NCBI RefSeq assembly: GCF_050948215.1
Contig: NW_027488691.1
Coordinates: forward strand, 496,001-560,000
DNA: 64,000 bases
DNA from: Halictus rubicundus
Taxonomy: Eukaryota > Arthropoda > Insecta > Hymenoptera > Halictidae
Direction of reading: 5' to 3'
Position 1 is the first letter of the stretch. Each line of letters begins with the position of its first letter. The notes beneath the pieces were generated by a model that made no database searches, had not been told where the DNA came from, and was given only the letters and a program-made list of their open reading frames with translations. The position numbers and the translations under genes were made by a program. Positions 1-13,937 of this stretch are shown here, piece after piece.

Positions 1-3000
1 GGATAGAGGATAGGATAGGATAGAGGATAGGGTAAGATAGAGGATAGGATAGGATAGAGGATAGGATAGGATAGAGGATAATATAGGATAGAGGATAGGA
101 TAGGATAGAGGATAGGATAGGATAGAGGAGAGGATAGGATACGATAGAGGATAGGATAGGATAGAGGATAGGATGGGATAGAGAATAGGATAGTATAGAG
201 GATAGGATAGGATAGAGGGTAGGATAAGATAGAGGATAGGATAGGATAGAGGATAGGATAGGATAGAGGAGAGGATAGTATAGAGGATAGGATAGGATAG
301 AGGATAGTCTAGGATAGAGGATAGGATAGGATAGAGGATTGGATAGGATAGAGGATATTATTGGGTAGACGATAGGATAGGATAGAGGATATGATATGAT
401 AGAGGATAGGAAAGAGGATAGGATATAATACAGTATAGGATAGGATTGAGTATAGGATGGGATAGAGGATAGGATAGGGTATTGGATAGGATAGAGGATA
501 GGATAGGGTAGAGGATAGGATAGGATAGAGGATAGGATAGGATAGAGGATAGGATAGGATAGAGGATAGGATAGGATAGGTTAGAGGATAGGATAGGATA
601 GAGGATAGGATAGGATAGAGGATTGGATAGGATAGAGGATAGGATAGGATAGGATAGGATAGAGGATAGGATAGGATAGAGGATAGGATAGGATAGAGGA
701 TAGGATAGGATAGAGGATAGGATAGGATAGAGGATAGGATAGGATAGAGGATAGGATAGGATAGAGGATAGGATAGGATAGGATAGTGGGTAGGGTAGAA
801 TTTGGATAGGATACAGGAAAGCATAGGATAGAGTATAAGATACGATAGAGAATAGGATAGGATAGGGGATAGGATAGGATAGAGGATAGGATAGGATAGA
901 GGATAGGATAGGATAGAGGATAGGATAGGATAGAGGATAGGATAGGATAGGATAGAGGATAGGATAGGATAGAGGATAGGATAGGATAGAGGATAGGATA
1001 GGATAGAGGATAGGATAGGATAGAGGATAGGATAGGATAGAGGATAGGATAGGATAGAGGATAGGATAGGATAGAGGATAGGATAGGATAGAGGATAGGA
1101 TAGAGGATAGGATAGAGGATAGGATAGGATAGAGGATAGGATAGGATAGAGGATAGGATAGGATAGAGGATTGGATAGGATAGATGATAGGATAGGATAG
1201 GATAGGATAGAGGATAGGATAGGATAGGATAGAGGGTAGGGTAAAATTTTGGATAGGATACAGGATAGCATAGGATAGAGTACAGGATAGGATAGTGAAT
1301 AGGATAGGATAGAGGATAGGATATGATAGAGGATTGGATAGCATAGAGGATAGGATAGGATAGAGAATAGGATAGGATAGAGGATAGGATAGGATAGAGG
1401 ATAGGGTAAGATAGAGGATAGGATAGGATAGAGGATAGGATAGGATAGAGGATAGGATAGGATAGAGGATAGGATAGGATAGAGGATAGGATAGTGTAGA
1501 GGATAGGATAGGATAGAGAATAGGATAGTATAGAGGATAGGATAGGATAGAGGATAGGATAGGATAGAGGATAGGGTAAGATAGAGGATAGGATAGGATA
1601 GAGGATAGGATAGGATAGAGGATAGGATAGGATAGAGGATAGGATAGGATAGAGGATAGGATAGGATAGAGGAGAGGATAGGATAGGATAGAGGATAGGA
1701 TAGGATAGAGGATACAGGATAGGATAAGATAGAGGATAGGATAGGATAGAGGATAGGATAGTGTGGAGGATAGGATAGGATAGAGAATATGATAGTATAG
1801 AGGATAGGATAGGATAGAGGGTAGGATAAGATAGAGGATAGGATAGGATAGAGGATAGGGTAGGATAGAGGATAGGATAGGATAGAGGATAGGATAGGAT
1901 AGAGGAGAGGATAGTATAGAGGATAGGATAGGATAGAGGATATGATATGATAGAGGATAGGAAAGAGGATAGGATATAATACAGTATAGGATAGTATTGA
2001 GTATAGGATGGGATAGAGGATAGGATAGGATAGAGGATAGGATAAGATAGAGGATAGGATAGGATAGAGGATAGGATAGGATAGAGGATAGGATAGGATA
2101 GAGGATAGGATAGGGTAGAGGATAGGATAGGATAGAGAATAGGATAGGATAGAGGATAGGATAGGATAGAGGATAGGGTAAGATAGAGGATAGGATAGGA
2201 TAGAGGATAGGATAGGATAGAGGATAGGATAGGATAGAGGATAGGATAGGATAGAGGATAGGATAGGATAGAGGATAGGATAGGATAGGATAGGATAGAG
2301 GGTAGGGTAGAATTTGGATAGGATACAGGATAGCATAGGATAGAGTATAGGATACGATAGAGAATAGGATAGGATAGAGGATAGGATAGGATAGAGGATA
2401 GGATAGGATAGAGGATAGGATAGGATAGAGGATAGGATAGGGTAGAGGATAGGATAGGATAGAGGATAGGATACGATAGAGGATAGGATAGGATAGAGGA
2501 GAGGATAGGATAGCATAGATAGGATAGGATAGAGGATAGGATAGTGTAGAGGATATAATAGGATACAGAATAGGATAGTATAGAGGATAGGATAGGATAG
2601 AGGATAGGATAAGATAGAGGATAGGATAGGATAGAGGATAGGATAGGATAGAGGATAGGATAGCATAGAGGATAGGATAGGATAGAGGATAGGATAGGGT
2701 AGAGGATAGGATAGGATAGAGAATAGGATAGGATAGAGGATAGGATAGGATAGAGGATAGGGTAAGATAGAGGATAGGATAGGATAGAGGATAGGATTGG
2801 ATAGAGGATAATATAGGATAGAGGATAGGATAGGATAGAGGATAATATAGGATAGAGGAGGGGATAGGATACGATAGAGGATAGGATAGGATAGAGGATA
2901 GGATAGGATAGAGGATAGGATAGTGTAGAGGATAGGATGGGATAGAGAATAGGATAGTATAGAGGATAGGATAGGATAGAGGGTAGGATAAGATAGAGGA

Positions 3001-3182
3001 TAGGATAGGATAGAGGATAGGATAGGATAGAGGATAGGATAGGATAGAGGATAGGATAGGATAGAGGAGAGGATAGTATAGAGGATAGGATAGGATAGAG
3101 GATAGTCTAGGATAGAGGATAGGATAGGATAGAGGATTGGATAGGATAGAGGATATTATTGGGTAGAGGATAGGATAGGATA
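1..3182 (+). repeat. Segmental duplication copy 1 (A1)
   Basis: This segment matches 7,068-10,300 almost base for base. Matching landmarks are GATATTATTGGGTAGACG at 354 and 7,421 (offset 7,067), GCATAGAGG at 2,663 and 9,781 (offset 7,118), GAGGAGGGGATAGG at 2,855 and 9,973 (7,118), and GATATTATTGGG at 3,152 and 10,270 (7,118). The offset changes by 51 bp, exactly three units, somewhere between 354 and 2,663. The match reaches the left window edge, so the duplicated segment is longer than seen here. Confidence 0.88.
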
Positions 3183-3190
3183 GAGGATAG
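1..3190 (+). repeat. Family A block A1 (left edge, partial)
   Basis: This block carries family-A variants: GGGTAGAATTT near 797 and 2,308 (with an AAAATTTT version near 1,243), the TATAATACAG cluster near 425 and 1,976, and GATATTATTGGG at 354 and 3,152. It starts outside the window. It ends just after the GATATTATTGGG element at 3,152: in all but one of the other copies (31,181, itself re-duplicated) that element is followed by a GATATGATATG cluster, but here the sequence passes into family-B units, with TATTATAGAGG at ~3,209. The boundary lies between about 3,165 and 3,207. Confidence 0.8.
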
Positions 3191-3214
3191 GATAGGATAG
3201 AGGATAGGATATTA

Positions 3215-3722
3215 TAGAGGATAGGATAGGATAGAGGATAGGATAGGATAGAGGGTAGGATAGGATAGAGGATAGGATAGGTTAGAGGATAGGATAGGAT
3301 AGAGGATAGGATAGGATAGAGGATAGGATAGGATAGAGGATAGGATAGGATAGAGGATAGGATATAGGATTGGATAGGATAGAGGATAGGATAGGATAGA
3401 GGATAGGATAGGATAGAGGATAGGATAGGATAGAGGATAGGATAGGATAGAGGATATGATAGGATAGAGGATAGGATAGGATAGAGGATAGGATAGGATA
3501 GAGGGTAGGATAGGATAGAGGATAGGATAGGTTAGAGGATAGGATAGGATAGAGGATAGGATAGGATAGAGGATAGGATAGGATAGAGGATAGGATAGGA
3601 TAGAGGATAGGATATAGGATTGGATAGGATAGAGGATAGGATAGGATAGAGGATAGGATAGGATAGAGGATAGGATAGGATAGAGGATAGGATAGGATAG
3701 AGGATATGATAGGATAGAGGAT
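3215..3722 (+). repeat. Tandem duplication, 250-bp period
   Basis: Two adjacent copies sit at 3,215-3,464 and 3,465-3,722. Paired landmarks are GAGGGTAGGA at 3,251 and 3,501, GATATAGGAT at 3,361 and 3,611, and AGGATATGAT at 3,451 and 3,701. A third, looser copy lies 540-557 bp further on (GATATAGGAT at 4,151, GGATATGAT near 4,259), longer by one 17-bp unit. Confidence 0.85.
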
Positions 3723-4442
3723 CGGATAGGATAGAGGATAGGATAGGATAGAGGATAGGATACGATAGAGGATAGGATATTATAGAGGATAGGATAGGAT
3801 AGAGGATAGGATAGGATAGAGGATAGGATAGGATAGAGGATAGGATAGGATAGGGGATAGGATAGAGGATTGGATAGGATTGAGGATAGGATAGGATAGA
3901 GGAAAGGATAGGATAGAGGATCGGATAGGTGATTGGATAGGATAGAGGATAGATAGGATAGAGGATAGTATAGGATAGAGGAAAGGATAGGATAGAGGAT
4001 CGGATAGGTGATTGTATAGGATAGAGGATAGGATAGGATAGAGGATAGGATAGGATAGAGGATAGGATAGGTTAGAGGATAGGATAGGATAGAGGATAGG
4101 ATAGGATAGAGGATAGGATAGGATAGAGGATAGGATAGGATAGAGGATAGGATATAGGATTGGATAGGATAGAGGATAGGATAGGATAGAGGATAGGATA
4201 GGATAGAGGATAGGATAGGATAGAGGATAGGATAGGATAGAGGATAGGATAGGATAGAGGATATGATAGGATAGAGGATCGGATAGGATAGAGGATAGGA
4301 TAGGATAGAGGATAGGATACGATAGAGGATAGGATATTATAGAGGATAGGATAGGATAGAGGATAGGATAGGATAGAGGATAGGATAGGATAGAGGATAG
4401 GATAGGATAGAGGATAGGATAGGATAGAGGATAGGATAGGAT

Positions 4443-4770
4443 AGAGGATAGGATATAGGATTGGATAGGATAGAGGATAGGATACGATAGTGGATAGGAT
4501 AGGATAGAGGATAGGATAGGATAGAGGATAGGATAGGATAGAGGATAGGATAGGATAGAGGATAGGATATAGGATTGGATAGGATAGAGGATAGGATACG
4601 ATAGTGGATAGGATACATGATAGGATAGGATAGAAGATAGGATAGGATAGAGGATAGGATAGGATAGAGGATAGGATAGGATAGAGGATAGGATAGGATA
4701 GAGGATAGGATATAGGATTGGATAGGATAGAGGATAGGATACGATAGTGGATAGGATACATGATAGGATA
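4443..4770 (+). repeat. Short repeated module, 114- and 143-bp spacing
   Basis: ATATAGGATTGG followed by ATACGATAGTGG occurs three times, at about 4,453, 4,567 and 4,710. The last two copies also share ACATGATAGG (4,615 and 4,758), so 143 bp is the most recent duplication. Confidence 0.75.
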
Positions 4771-5000
4771 GGATAGAAGATAGGATAGGATAGAGGATAG
4801 GATAGGATAGAGGATAGGATAGAGGATAGGATAGTGGATTGTATAGGATAGAGGACAGGAGACGATAGAGGATAGGATAGGTTAGACGATAGGATAGGAT
4901 AGAGGATAGGATAGGATAGAGGATAGGATAGGATAGAGGATAGGATAGAGGATAGGATAGAGGATAGGATAGAGGATAGGATAGGATAGAGGATAGGATA

Positions 5001-5130
5001 GGATGGAGGAGAGGATAGGGGATTGGATAGGATAGAGTATAGGATAGGATAGGATAGAGGATACGATATTATAGAGGATAGGATAGGATAGAGGATAGGA
5101 TCGGATAGAGGATAGGATAGGGGATTGGAT
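5001..5130 (+). repeat. Conserved family-B module, copy in B1
   Basis: This ~130-bp module contains, in order, GGATGGAGG, GGGGATTGG, AGAGTATAGG, ATACGATATTATAGAGG, GATCGGATAG and GGGGATTGG. The same order and length recurs at 45,304-45,433 and 56,928-57,056 in block B3. It is the best evidence that B1 and B3 share ancestry although 27 kb of family A (A3) and other blocks lie between them. Confidence 0.82.
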
Positions 5131-5389
5131 AGGATAGAGGAAAGGATAGGATAGAGGATAGGATAGGATAGAGGATAGGATATAGGATTGGATAGGTTAG
5201 AGGATAGGATACGATAGTGGATAGGATATATGATAGGATAGGATAGAGGATAGGATAGGATAGAGGATAGGATAGGGGATTGGACAGGATAGAGGATAGG
5301 ATAGGATAGAGGATAGGATAGGATTGAGGATAGGATAGGATAGAGGAAAGGATAGGATAGAGGATCGGATAGGTGATTGGATAGGATAG

Positions 5390-6127
5390 AGGATAGGATA
5401 GGATAGAGGATAGTATAGGATAGAGGATAGGATAGGATAGAGGATAGGATAGGATAGAGGATAGGATAGGATAGAGGATAGGATAGGATAGAGGATAGGA
5501 TAGGATAGAGGATGGGATAGGATAGCGGATAGGATAGGATATAGGATTGGATAGGATAGAGGATAGGATACGATAGAGGATAGGATAGGATAGAGGATAG
5601 GATAGAGGATAGTATAGGATAGAGGATAGGATAGGATAGAGGATAGGATAGGATAGAGGATAGGATAGGATAGAGAATAGTATAGGATAGAGGATAGGAT
5701 ACTATAGAGGATAGGATAAGATAGAGGATAGGATAGGATAGAGGATAGGATAGGATAGAGGATAGGATAGGATAGAGGATAGTATAGGATAGAGGATAGG
5801 ATAGGATAGAGGATAGGATAGGATAGAGGATAGGATAGGATAGAGGATAGGATAGGATAGAGGATAGGATAGGATAGAGGATGGGATAGGATAGCGGATA
5901 GGATAGGATATAGGATTGGATAGGATAGAGGATAGGATACGATAGAGGATAGGATAGGATAGAGGATAGGATAGAGGATAGTATAGGATAGAGGATAGGA
6001 TAGGATAGAGGATAGGATAGGATAGAGGATAGGATAGGATAGAGAATAGTATAGGATAGAGGATAGGATACTATAGAGGATAGGATAAGATAGAGGATAG
6101 GATAGGATAGAGGATAGGATAGGATAG
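5390..6127 (+). repeat. Tandem duplication, 369-bp period
   Basis: Two adjacent copies sit at about 5,390-5,758 and 5,759-6,127. Paired landmarks all sit exactly 369 bp apart: GAGGATAGTATAGG at 5,406 and 5,775, GATGGGATAG at 5,511 and 5,880, TAGAGAATAG at 5,671 and 6,040, and ACTATAGAGG at 5,701 and 6,070. This duplication closes block B1. Confidence 0.87.
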
Positions 6128-7067
6128 AGGATAGGATAGGATAGAGGATAGGATAGGATAGAGGATAGGATAGGATAGAGGATAGGATAGGATAGGATGG
6201 GATAGAGGATAGGATAGGATAGGATAGAGGGTAGGGTAGAATTTTGGATAGGATACAGGATAGCATAGGATAGAGTACAGGATAGGATAGAGAATAGGAT
6301 ATGATAGAGGATAGGATAGGATAGAGGATAGGATAGGATAGAGGATAGGATAGGATAGAGGATAGGATAGGGTAGAGGATAGGATAGGATAGAGAATAGG
6401 ATAGGATAGAGGATAGGATAGGATAGAGGATAGGATAGGATAGAGGATACGATAGGATAGAGGATAGGATAGGATAGAGGATAGGATAGGATAGAGGATA
6501 GGATAGGATAGAGGATAGGATAGGATAGAGGATAGGATAGGATAGAGGATAGGATAGGATAGAGGATAGGATAGGATAGAGGATAGGATAGGATAGAGCA
6601 TAGGATAGGATAGAGGATAGGATAGGATAGGATAGAGGGTAGGGTAGAATTTGGATAGGATACAGGATAGCATAGGATAGAGTATAGGATACGATAGAGA
6701 ATAGGATAGGATAGAGGATAGGATAGGATAGAGGATAGGATAGGATAGAGGATAGGATAGGATAGAAGATAGGATAGGGTAGAGGATAGGATAGGATAGA
6801 GGATAGGATACGATAGAGGATAGGATAGGATAGAGGAGAGGATAGGATAGCATAGATAGGATAGGATAGAGGATAGGATAGGATAGAGGATAGGATAGTG
6901 TAGAGGATAGGATAGGATAGAGAATAGGATAGTATAGAGGATAGGATAGGATAGAGGATAGGATAAGATAGAGGATAGGATACGATAGAGGATAGGATAG
7001 GATAGAGGATAGGATAGGATAGAGGATATTATAGGGTAGAGGATAGGATAGGATAGAGAATAGGATA

Positions 7068-10000
7068 GGATAGAGGATAGGATAGGATAGAGGATAGGGT
7101 AAGATAGAGGATAGGATAGGATAGAGGATAGGATAGGATAGAGGATAATATAGGATAGAGGATAGGATAGGATAGAGGATAGGATAGGATAGAGGAGAGG
7201 ATAGGATACGATAGAGGATAGGATAGGATAGAGGATAGGATGGGATAGAGAATAGGATAGTATAGAGGATAGGATAGGATAGAGGGTAGGATAAGATAGA
7301 GGATAGGATAGGATAGAGGATAGGATAGGATAGAGGAGAGGATAGTATAGAGGATAGGATAGGATAGAGGATAGTCTAGGATAGAGGATAGGATAGGATA
7401 GAGGATTGGATAGGATAGAGGATATTATTGGGTAGACGATAGGATAGGATAGAGGATATGATATGATAGAGGATAGGAAAGAGGATAGGATATAATACAG
7501 TATAGGATAGGATTGAGTATAGGATGGGATAGAGGATAGGATAGGGTATTGGATAGGATAGAGGATAGGATAGGGTAGAGGATAGGATAGGATAGAGGAT
7601 AGGATAGGATAGAGGATAGGATAGGATAGAGGATAGGATAGGATAGGTTAGAGGATAGGATAGGATAGAGGATAGGATAGGATAGAGGATTGGATAGGAT
7701 AGAGGATAGGATAGGATAGGATAGGATAGAGGATAGGATAGGATAGAGGATAGGATAGGATAGAGGATAGGATAGGATAGAGGATAGGATAGGATAGAGG
7801 ATAGGATAGGATAGAGGATAGGATAGGATAGAGGATAGGATAGGATAGAGGATAGGATAGGATAGGATAGTGGGTAGGGTAGAATTTGGATAGGATACAG
7901 GAAAGCATAGGATAGAGTATAAGATACGATAGAGAATAGGATAGGATAGAGGATAGGATAGGATAGAGGATAGGATAGGATAGAGGATAGGATAGGATAG
8001 AGGATAGGATAGGATAGAGGATAGGATAGGATAGAGGATAGGATAGGATAGAGGATAGGATAGGATAGGATAGAGGATAGGATAGGATAGAGGATAGGAT
8101 AGGATAGAGGATAGGATAGGATAGAGGATAGGATAGGATAGAGGATAGGATAGGATAGAGGATAGGATAGGATAGAGGATAGGATAGGATAGAGGATAGG
8201 ATAGGATAGAGGATAGGATAGAGGATAGGATAGAGGATAGGATAGGATAGAGGATAGGATAGGATAGAGGATAGGATAGGATAGAGGATTGGATAGGATA
8301 GATGATAGGATAGGATAGGATAGGATAGAGGATAGGATAGGATAGGATAGAGGGTAGGGTAAAATTTTGGATAGGATACAGGATAGCATAGGATAGAGTA
8401 CAGGATAGGATAGTGAATAGGATAGGATAGAGGATAGGATATGATAGAGGATTGGATAGCATAGAGGATAGGATAGGATAGAGAATAGGATAGGATAGAG
8501 GATAGGATAGGATAGAGGATAGGGTAAGATAGAGGATAGGATAGGATAGAGGATAGGATAGGATAGAGGATAGGATAGGATAGAGGATAGGATAGGATAG
8601 AGGATAGGATAGTGTAGAGGATAGGATAGGATAGAGAATAGGATAGTATAGAGGATAGGATAGGATAGAGGATAGGATAGGATAGAGGATAGGGTAAGAT
8701 AGAGGATAGGATAGGATAGAGGATAGGATAGGATAGAGGATAGGATAGGATAGAGGATAGGATAGGATAGAGGATAGGATAGGATAGAGGAGAGGATAGG
8801 ATAGGATAGAGGATAGGATAGGATAGAGGATACAGGATAGGATAAGATAGAGGATAGGATAGGATAGAGGATAGGATAGTGTGGAGGATAGGATAGGATA
8901 GAGAATATGATAGTATAGAGGATAGGATAGGATAGAGGGTAGGATAAGATAGAGGATAGGATAGGATAGAGGATAGGGTAGGATAGAGGATAGGATAGGA
9001 TAGAGGATAGGATAGGATAGAGGAGAGGATAGTATAGAGGATAGGATAGGATAGAGGATATGATATGATAGAGGATAGGAAAGAGGATAGGATATAATAC
9101 AGTATAGGATAGTATTGAGTATAGGATGGGATAGAGGATAGGATAGGATAGAGGATAGGATAAGATAGAGGATAGGATAGGATAGAGGATAGGATAGGAT
9201 AGAGGATAGGATAGGATAGAGGATAGGATAGGGTAGAGGATAGGATAGGATAGAGAATAGGATAGGATAGAGGATAGGATAGGATAGAGGATAGGGTAAG
9301 ATAGAGGATAGGATAGGATAGAGGATAGGATAGGATAGAGGATAGGATAGGATAGAGGATAGGATAGGATAGAGGATAGGATAGGATAGAGGATAGGATA
9401 GGATAGGATAGGATAGAGGGTAGGGTAGAATTTGGATAGGATACAGGATAGCATAGGATAGAGTATAGGATACGATAGAGAATAGGATAGGATAGAGGAT
9501 AGGATAGGATAGAGGATAGGATAGGATAGAGGATAGGATAGGATAGAGGATAGGATAGGGTAGAGGATAGGATAGGATAGAGGATAGGATACGATAGAGG
9601 ATAGGATAGGATAGAGGAGAGGATAGGATAGCATAGATAGGATAGGATAGAGGATAGGATAGTGTAGAGGATATAATAGGATACAGAATAGGATAGTATA
9701 GAGGATAGGATAGGATAGAGGATAGGATAAGATAGAGGATAGGATAGGATAGAGGATAGGATAGGATAGAGGATAGGATAGCATAGAGGATAGGATAGGA
9801 TAGAGGATAGGATAGGGTAGAGGATAGGATAGGATAGAGAATAGGATAGGATAGAGGATAGGATAGGATAGAGGATAGGGTAAGATAGAGGATAGGATAG
9901 GATAGAGGATAGGATAGGATAGAGGATAATATAGGATAGAGGATAGGATAGGATAGAGGATAATATAGGATAGAGGAGGGGATAGGATACGATAGAGGAT

Positions 10001-10300
10001 AGGATAGGATAGAGGATAGGATAGGATAGAGGATAGGATAGTGTAGAGGATAGGATGGGATAGAGAATAGGATAGTATAGAGGATAGGATAGGATAGAGG
10101 GTAGGATAAGATAGAGGATAGGATAGGATAGAGGATAGGATAGGATAGAGGATAGGATAGGATAGAGGATAGGATAGGATAGAGGAGAGGATAGTATAGA
10201 GGATAGGATAGGATAGAGGATAGTCTAGGATAGAGGATAGGATAGGATAGAGGATTGGATAGGATAGAGGATATTATTGGGTAGAGGATAGGATAGGATA
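7068..10300 (+). repeat. Segmental duplication copy 2 (A2)
   Basis: This is the partner of 1-3,182. The homology stops at the point where copy 1 enters family B: here GATATTATTGGGTAGAGG at 10,270 continues into the usual GATATGATATG cluster at about 10,303. Upstream of 7,068 the sequence is still family A, so the left end of the duplication cannot be fixed from this window. Net length differs from copy 1 by three 17-bp units, plus scattered single-base differences. Confidence 0.86.
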
Positions 10301-12170
10301 GAGGATATGATATGATAGAGGATAGGAAAGAGGATAGGATATAATACAGTATAGGATAGGATTGAGTATAGGATGGGATAGAGGATAGGATAGGGTATTG
10401 GATAGGATAGAGGATAGGATAGGGTAGAGGATAGGATAGGATAGAGGATAGGATAGGATAGAGGATAGGATAGGATAGAGGATAGGATAGGATAGAGGAT
10501 AGGATAGGATAGGATAGGATAGAGGATAGGATAGGATAGGATAGAGGGTAGGGTAGAATTTTGGATAGGATACAGGATAGCATAGGATAGAGTACAGGAT
10601 AGGATAGAGAATAGGATAGGATAGAGGATAGGATATGATAGAGGATTGGATAGCATAGAGGATAGGATAGGATAGGATAGGATAGGATAGAGGATAGGAT
10701 AGGATAGAGCATAGGATAGGATAGAGGATAGGATAGGATAGGATAGAGGGTAGGGTAGAATTTGGATAGGATACAGGATAGCATAGGATAGAGTATAGGA
10801 TACGATAGAGAATAGGATAGGATAGAGGATAGGATAGGATAGAGGATAGGATAGGATAGAGGATAGGATAGGATAGAAGATAGGATAGGGTAGAGGATAG
10901 GATAGGATAGAGGATAGGATACGATAGAGGATAGGATAGGATAGAGGAGAGGATAGGATAGCATAGATAGGATAGGATAGAGGATAGGATAGGATAGAGG
11001 ATAGGATAGTGTAGAGGATAGGATAGGATAGAGAATAGGATAGTATAGAGGATAGGATAGGATAGAGGATAGGATAAGATAGAGGATAGGATAGGATAGA
11101 GGATAGGATAGGATAGAGGATAGGATAGGATAGAGGATATTATAGGGTAGAGGATAGGATAGGATAGAGAATAGGATAGGATAGAGGATAGGATAGGATA
11201 GAGGATAGGGTAAGATAGAGGATAGGATAGGATAGAGGATAGGATAGGATAGAGGATAATATAGGATAGAGGATAGGATAGGATAGAGGATAGGATAGGA
11301 TAGAGGAGAGGATAGGATACGATAGAGGATAGGATAGGATAGAGGATAGAGGATACAGGATAGGATAGGATAGAGGATAGGATAGGATAGAGGATAGGAT
11401 AGGATAGAGGATAGGATAGTGTAGAGGATAGGATGGGATAGAGAATAGGATAGTATAGAGGATAGGATAGGAGAGAGGGTAGGATAAGATAGAGGATAGG
11501 ATAGGATAGAGGATAGGATAGGATAGAGGAGAGGATAGTATAGAGGATAGGATAGGATAGAGGATAGTCTAGGATAGAGGATAGGATAGGATAGAGGATT
11601 GGATAGGATAGAGGATATTATTGGGTAGACGATAGGATAGGATAGAGGATATGATATGATAGAGGATAGGAAAGAGGATAGGATATAATACAGTATAGGA
11701 TAGGATTGAGTATAGGATGGGATAGAGGATAGTATAGGGTATTGGATAGGATAGAGGATAGGATAGGGTAGAGGATAGGATAGGATAGAGGATAGGATAG
11801 GATAGAGGATAGGATAGGATAGAGGATAGGATAGGATAGAGGATAGGATTGGATAGGATAGAGGATAGGATAGGATAGGATAGGATAGAGGATAGGATAG
11901 GATAGAGGATAGGATAGGATAGGGGATAGGATAGGATAGAGGATAGGATAGGATAGAGGATAGGATAGGATAGAGGATAGGATAGGATAGAGGATAGGAT
12001 AGGATAGAGGATAGGATAGGATAGGATAGTGGGTAGGGTAGAATTTGGATAGGATACAGGAAAGCATAGGATAGAGTGTAGGATACGATAGAGGATAGGA
12101 TAGGATAGAGGATAGGATAGGATAGAGGATAGGATAGGATAGAGGATAGGATAGGATAGAGGATAGGATA

Positions 12171-12430
12171 GGGTAGAGGTTAGGATAGGATAGAGGATAG
12201 GATAGGATAGAGTATAGGATAGGATAGAGGATAGGATAGGATAGAGGATAGGATAGGATAGAGGATAGGATAGGATAGAGGATAGGATAGGATAGAGGAT
12301 AGGATAGAGGATAGGATAGAGGATAGGATAGGATAGAGGATAGGATAGGATAGAGGATAGGATAGGATAGAGGATTGGATAGGATAGATGATAGGATAGG
12401 ATAGGATAGGATAGAGGATAGGATAGGATA
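12171..12430 (+). repeat. Irregular-unit module (12/22/27-bp units), copy 1
   Basis: The module begins with GGGTAGAGGTTAGG, passes through several 12-bp units (GAGGATAGGATA), then reaches GATTGG and units with four pentamers. The same opening is found at about 41,212 and 43,086. These modules locally replace the regular 17-bp unit and shift its phase. Confidence 0.7.
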
Positions 12431-12979
12431 GGATAGAGGGTAGGATAGGATAGAGGATAGGATAGGATAGAGGATAGGGTAAGATAGAGGATAGGATAGG
12501 ATAGAGGATAGGATAGGATAGAGGATAGGATAGGATAGAGGATAGGATAGGATAGAGGATAGGATAGTGTAGAGGATAGGATAGGATAGAGAATAGGATA
12601 GTATAGAGGATAGGATAGGATAGAGGATAGGATAGGATAGAGGATAGGGTAAGAAAGAGGATAGGATAGGATAGAGGATAGGATAGGATAGAGGATAGGA
12701 TAGGATAGAGGATAGGATAGGATAGAGGATAGGATAGGATAGAGGAGAGGATAGGATAGGATAGAGGATAGGATAGGATAGAGGATACAGGATAGGATAA
12801 GATAGAGGATAGGATAGGATAGAGGATAGGATAGTGTGGAGGATAGGATAGGATAGAGAATATGATAGTATAGAGGATAGGATAGGATAGAGGGTAGGAT
12901 AAGATAGAGGATAGGATAGGATAGAGGATAGGATAGGATAGAGGATAGGATAGGATAGAGGATAGGATAGGATAGAGGA

Positions 12980-13475
12980 GAGGATAGTATAGAGGATAGG
13001 ATAGGATAGAGGATATGATATGATAGAGGATAGGAAAGAGGATAGGATATAATACAGTATAGGATAGGATTGAGTATAGGATGGGATAGAGGATAGGATA
13101 GGGTATTGGATAGGATAGGGTATTGGATAGGATAGAGGATAGGATAGGGTAGAGGATAGGATAGGATAGAGGATAGGATAGGATAGAGGATAGGATAGGA
13201 TAGAGGATAGGATAGGATAGAGGATAGGATAGGATAGAGGATAGGCTAGGATAGGATAGAGGGTAGGGTAGAATTTGGATAGGATACAGGATAGCATAGG
13301 ATAGAGTATAGGATACGATAGAGAATAGGATAGGATAGAGGATAGGATAGGATAGAGGATAGGATAGGATAGAGGATAGGATAGGATAGAGGATAGGATA
13401 GGATAGAGGATAGGATAGGATAGAGAATAGGATAGGATAGAGGATATTGTAGGGTAGAGGATAGGATAGGATAGG
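12980..13475 (+). repeat. Long-range duplicate, copy 1 (partner 42,562-43,057)
   Basis: Landmarks match the partner at one constant offset of 29,582 bp: GAGGATATGATATG (13,009 and 42,591), ATGGG (13,081 and 42,663), a doubled GGGTATTGG just after it, GGGTAGGGTAG (13,261 and 42,843) and ATTGTAGGG (13,446 and 43,028). Just upstream the offset changes by 34 bp, two units. Confidence 0.8.
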
Positions 13476-13937
13476 ATAGATAGGATAGGATAGAGGATAC
13501 AGGATAGGATAGGATAGAGGATAGGATAGGATAGAGGATAGGATAGTGTAGAGGATAGGATAGGATAGAGAATAGGATAGTATAGAGGATAGGATAGGAT
13601 AGAGGATAGGATAGGATAGAGGGTAGGATAAGATAGAGGATAGGATAGGATAGAGGATAGGATAGGATAGAGGATAGGATAGGATAGAGGATAGGATAGG
13701 ATAGAGGAGAGGATAGTATAGAGGATAGGATAGGATAGAGGATATGATATGATAGAGGATAGGAAAGAGGATAGGATATAATACAGTATAGGATAGGATT
13801 GAGTATAGGATGGGATAGAGGATAGGATAGGGTATTGGATAGGATAGAGGATAGGATAGGGTAGAGGATAGGATAGGATAGAGGATAGGATAGGATAGAG
13901 GATAGGATAGGATAGAGGATAGGATAGGATAGGATAG

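Larger units (their letters stand above)
3191..6190 (+). repeat. Family B block B1
   Basis: This block holds family-B variants: GATCGGATAGG (near 3,720, 3,920, 3,999, 4,279, 5,100 and 5,362), GATATAGGATTGG (for example 3,361, 3,611, 4,151 and 4,453), GTGATTGG, ATACGATATTATAGAGG near 5,060, and AGCGGATAGG near 5,525 and 5,893. I saw none of the family-A GTAGAATTT or TATAATACAG elements in it. Internally it is made of short local duplications with periods of 250, 369 and 143 bp. Confidence 0.8.
6191..13937 (+). repeat. Family A block A2
   Basis: Family-A markers resume with GTAGGGTAGAATTTTGG near 6,230 and recur through to about 13,270. GATATTATTGGG anchors occur at 7,421, 10,270 and 11,614. 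Positions 7,068-10,300 are a near copy of A1. The block ends abruptly at 13,938-13,941: a run of four pentamers plus GAGG, which in family A normally leads into GTAGGGTAGAATTT, instead leads into AAAGGAGACGATAG, a family-B sequence. Confidence 0.8.
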
